DNA of 64,000 nucleotides from F23-B02 sp963632825 (GTDB taxonomy: Bacteria > Bacillota > Clostridia > Oscillospirales > Oscillospiraceae), in the NCBI GenBank assembly GCA_963632825.1, contig CAVGWF010000005.1, positions 62,001 to 126,000 of the forward strand, written 5' to 3'. Positions 61,787 to 64,000 of this stretch are shown here, piece after piece. The notes under the pieces are model-generated. The model did no database searches. It saw nothing but the letters and a program-made list of their open reading frames with translations, and had not been told where the DNA came from. Position numbers and translations under genes: made by a program. Each line of letters begins with the position of its first letter. Position 1 is the first letter of the stretch.

Positions 61787-62827
61787 TCAGCCCGGCTCTG
61801 TCTCGCTGCCGTTTTCCTTTGCCTGAGCGGACTTCTGCTTTGCCTGCTCCTGCATCTGCTGCATTATATCCTGCCGCCGCTCGCGCCAATCGTCAACGAG
61901 CAGCATGCCCTTGGGATATATCCTTATCTCCGGCTCAAGCGTTATCTGCGTTTCGGCATACACCCTGCGGCGGACATAGTCGAGCAGCTCGACCACATCG
62001 TCATATGTTGCGCCGCCGGCATTCACGGCAAAGCCCGCGTGCTTTTCACTTATCTGCGCGCCGCCCACGGTGTATCCCTTGAGCCCGCATCCGTCAATGA
62101 GCGCCGCAGCATAGCCGCCGACGGGGCGCTTGAACGCGCTGCCCGCCGAGGGCATATCCAGCGGCTGGCTTGCTATGCGCTTTTCGTTCATTTCCTTCAT
62201 TCTCGCGCCGATCGCCTCAGGTTCGTCCGGCGTGAGCCGGAACACCGCGCCCATTATGGCGCAGTTGATGCTTTCAAAATTGCTGTGTCGGTATGCAAAG
62301 CCGCAGTCGGCGCCCTTGACCTCGGTAAGCGTCTGCGTCGGGATATAGTACACGACCACGGAATCCACGACATCCTTCATCTCACCGCCGTAAGCGCCGG
62401 CGTTCATGAGAACGCCTCCGCCCACCGAGCCCGGTATTCCGCCCGCAAACTCAAGCCCCGAAAGCCCGTTATCGCGTGCAAACTGCGCAAGTCGCGCAAG
62501 CGGCACGCCCGCCTCTGCATATATGGTGTTCTCCGTTTCGCCCAGACGCAGCTTGCGGAGGTTTTCGGTGCTGATGACCATGATGTCAAGCCCCTCCTCG
62601 GGGAAAATGACATTCGTGCACTTGCCGAGCGTGAGCGGTGATACACCGTTCATATGCAGATAGAACATGACCTTGGACATTTCAAAAAGATCCTTCGGCA
62701 CGGCAAACGCCCGCACCGGTCCTCCGACCCTGAAGGAGCAGTGCTCGCGCATGGGCTCGTTTTCTCTCAGGTCGAGAGCCGGTATATTCTCCTTTATCTG
62801 GCTTATCGCTGTTTCCAAACCTTCCAT
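61787..62827 (-). CDS. murB: UDP-N-acetylenolpyruvoylglucosamine reductase
   Basis: 346 residues. FAD domain (GGPVRAFAVP; GSVGGGVLMNAGAYGGE), the CGFAYRHSNF active region with catalytic Ser position, and QISEKHAGFAVN. A Gln/Lys-rich tail of about 30 residues extends beyond the usual end. Peptidoglycan precursor synthesis. Confidence 0.96.
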   Translation of the reverse strand: MEGLETAISQIKENIPALDLRENEPMREHCSFRVGGPVRAFAVPKDLFEMSKVMFYLHMNGVSPLTLGKCTNVIFPEEGLDIMVISTENLRKLRLGETENTIYAEAGVPLARLAQFARDNGLSGLEFAGGIPGSVGGGVLMNAGAYGGEMKDVVDSVVVYYIPTQTLTEVKGADCGFAYRHSNFESINCAIMGAVFRLTPDEPEAIGARMKEMNEKRIASQPLDMPSAGSAFKRPVGGYAAALIDGCGLKGYTVGGAQISEKHAGFAVNAGGATYDDVVELLDYVRRRVYAETQITLEPEIRIYPKGMLLVDDWRERRQDIMQQMQEQAKQKSAQAKENGSETEPG

Positions 62828-62836
62828 AATTACTCC

Positions 62837-63778
62837 TTATACCATGCCGCCGTCCACGGCGGTGTCTATATTTGAGGCAAGCGTCTCTGCCGCGTTGTAG
62901 CCCATCTTTTTCTGGCGGTTGTTCATCGCGGCAAGCTCCAGTATCACCGCAAGGTTTCTGCCCGGACGCACGGGTATCGTAACGCTCGGGACCGTAATTC
63001 CGAGGATGTCCTGTGTCTCGCCCGTCAGTCCGAGGCGGTCGTATGCCTTCTCATCGTCCCATGCTTCAAGGTTTACGACAAGGTCTATCGCACCCTCTGG
63101 CTTAACCGCACCAACGCCGTACAGATACCTGACATCGACAACGCCTATGCCGCGCAGCTCCATGTAGTATCTTATGAGCTCCGGAGCCGTGCCTATGAGC
63201 CTGCTGCGGCCTATGCGCCTGATATCCACGGCATCGTCGGCTATGAGCTTGTGACCGCGCTTTATGAGCTCAAGCGCCGTTTCGCTCTTGCCTATGCCGG
63301 AGTCGCCCGTGAGCAGGACGCCCTCACCGTGGACCTCTACGAGCACGCCGTGCATCGTCGTCCTCGGTGCAAGGTGGGTATGCAGGGAGCTTATGACATC
63401 GGCCATGAAATCCGAGGTGTCGTCAGGCGTGACGAACAGGTTGCGGTCATACTTCTCCGCCATCTCGATGCATTCGGGGAATGCGGATGCACCGTGACAA
63501 ATGACCAGTGCCGAAATGTCATACCGCATGAGCTCCTCAAAGCAGCGGCGGCGCTCGTCCTCGGTTTTAAGCTCCAGATATGTGCTCTCGACCCTGCCGA
63601 TTATTTGCAGTCTGTTGGGATCAAAATAGTTATAAAACCCTGCAAGCTGCAGCGCCGGACGGTTTACATCCGCCTCAACCAGCAGCTGCTCTGCGTAGTT
63701 CGAGGATGTATGCAGCGGCACGAGCGAATGTTCATTGACGATCGTGCTGAGCTTTACGGAATATTTACCTGCCATCAT
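62837..63778 (-). CDS. hprK: HPr kinase/phosphorylase
   Basis: 313 residues. N-terminal domain, P-loop GDSGIGKSE (about 160), and the C-terminal signature with LRGIGVVDVR. Phosphorylates HPr on Ser46 and thus governs carbon catabolite control. ATG 63778 (or 63775) with AAGGAGCTTG; first gene of the operon. Confidence 0.96.
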   Translation of the reverse strand: MMAGKYSVKLSTIVNEHSLVPLHTSSNYAEQLLVEADVNRPALQLAGFYNYFDPNRLQIIGRVESTYLELKTEDERRRCFEELMRYDISALVICHGASAFPECIEMAEKYDRNLFVTPDDTSDFMADVISSLHTHLAPRTTMHGVLVEVHGEGVLLTGDSGIGKSETALELIKRGHKLIADDAVDIRRIGRSRLIGTAPELIRYYMELRGIGVVDVRYLYGVGAVKPEGAIDLVVNLEAWDDEKAYDRLGLTGETQDILGITVPSVTIPVRPGRNLAVILELAAMNNRQKKMGYNAAETLASNIDTAVDGGMV

Positions 63779-63809
63779 CAAGCTCCTTCTATACAATATC
63801 TCACCAGTA

Positions 63810-63838
63810 ATTTTAACCGCAAACGCCGCATTTTGCAA
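63810..63838 (-). promoter_or_regulatory. Promoter of the hprK operon
   Basis: Minus-strand TTGCAA (63833-63838), 17-bp spacer, TAAAAT (63810-63815). Confidence 0.6.
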
Positions 63839-63865
63839 CGCTTTTTAGGCCTTCGAAAATTTTTC

Positions 63866-63894
63866 TTGCATTTGATGCTGCGTTCTGTTATTAT
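63866..63894 (+). promoter_or_regulatory. Promoter of rpmB
   Basis: TTGCAT (63866-63871), 17-bp spacer, TATTAT (63889-63894). Confidence 0.6.
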
Positions 63895-63952
63895 TAATAA
63901 GCTGTCTATCAGAACAGGGCAGATAAACACAAGCAAGGAGGTGCTTCAGTTT

Positions 63953-64000
63953 ATGGCAAAATGTCAGTTTTGCGACAAGGGCGTTGCCTTTGGCATTCAG
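63953..64000 (+). CDS. rpmB: 50S ribosomal protein L28 (partial)
   Basis: Only the first 16 codons are in the window: MAKCQFCDKGVAFGIQ. The C-x2-C followed by GKG/GNN-like residues is the L28 start with a zinc Cys pair. RBS AAGGAGG lies 12 bp before the ATG. Confidence 0.85.
   Translation, partial: MAKCQFCDKGVAFGIQ

Noticed and set aside
1..64000. Defence island, prophage or secondary-metabolite cluster
   Set aside because: I found no nuclease, methylase, integrase, capsid, NRPS/PKS or RiPP-maturase gene in the window.

Overview
This 64 kb window looks like a chromosomal segment of an anaerobic, fermentative Gram-positive member of the Clostridia, most like a gut Oscillospirales (Ruminococcaceae/Oscillospiraceae) genome. 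Supporting traits are HPr kinase, WhiA and RapZ in one operon, a monomeric [FeFe] hydrogenase, a spore-germination YpeB-type protein, CsaB-type cell-wall pyruvylation, FeoAB iron uptake with a DtxR-family regulator, strong AGGAGG-type ribosome sites and a GC-rich coding style. I cannot name the species. I saw no rRNA, tRNA, CRISPR array, prophage, transposase or plasmid function.

Layout. 1-5.4 kb: end of an EamA transporter, a secreted protein, and an operon of an MMPL/RND transporter plus a heptad-repeat membrane protein. 5.6-10.3 kb: [FeFe] hydrogenase, cyclodeaminase with a small possible di-heme membrane protein, a THEP1 NTPase and a DUF4358-SGNH lipoprotein. 10.5-14 kb: two tandem CNNM/CorC transporters and a CAT-like acetyltransferase. 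14-17 kb (minus): glycosyltransferase-CsaB fusion, a PurN-like protein without its catalytic residues, and a copper-chaperone-like protein. 17-25 kb (plus): an eight-gene run including a phosphatase-GNAT fusion, metallophosphoesterase, YgiQ, PPC protein, DUF1294, YeiH, FolD and an acyltransferase interrupted by a stop codon. 25-32.4 kb: prfB, udk-tdk, PAP2, birA, a YkvI-like transporter, a 36-residue peptide gene with its ribosome site in a hairpin, and lipoproteins.

32.7-40.9 kb is a metal region: a P1B-type ATPase with DUF6110, AraC and HMA proteins; a DtxR-like protein that lacks metal ligands; and feoA-feoA-feoB plus a Cys-rich protein, divergent from a canonical DtxR-family repressor. 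Four copies of a GTTAGC-N4-GCTAAC operator lie between those divergent promoters. 41-47 kb: YpeB, a DMT transporter with a divergent LysR regulator, and a paralogue of the heptad-repeat protein. 47.5-55 kb: htpG, then hemW-vanW-metG-Nif11-like. 55-64 kb: an XRE regulator with a divergent membrane protein, the minus-strand operon hprK-murB-rapZ-whiA-dnaE, and the start of rpmB.

The most striking non-coding feature is a family of modular hairpin repeats at eight intergenic sites (about 10.4, 13.2, 23.1, 32.4, 42.4, 47.0, 49.4 and 56.3 kb), often placed right after T-runs. No large novel defence or biosynthetic system is evident. The best leads are this repeat family, the hairpin-controlled small peptide, the catalytically stripped PurN homologue, the H-x13-H membrane protein and the metal island.
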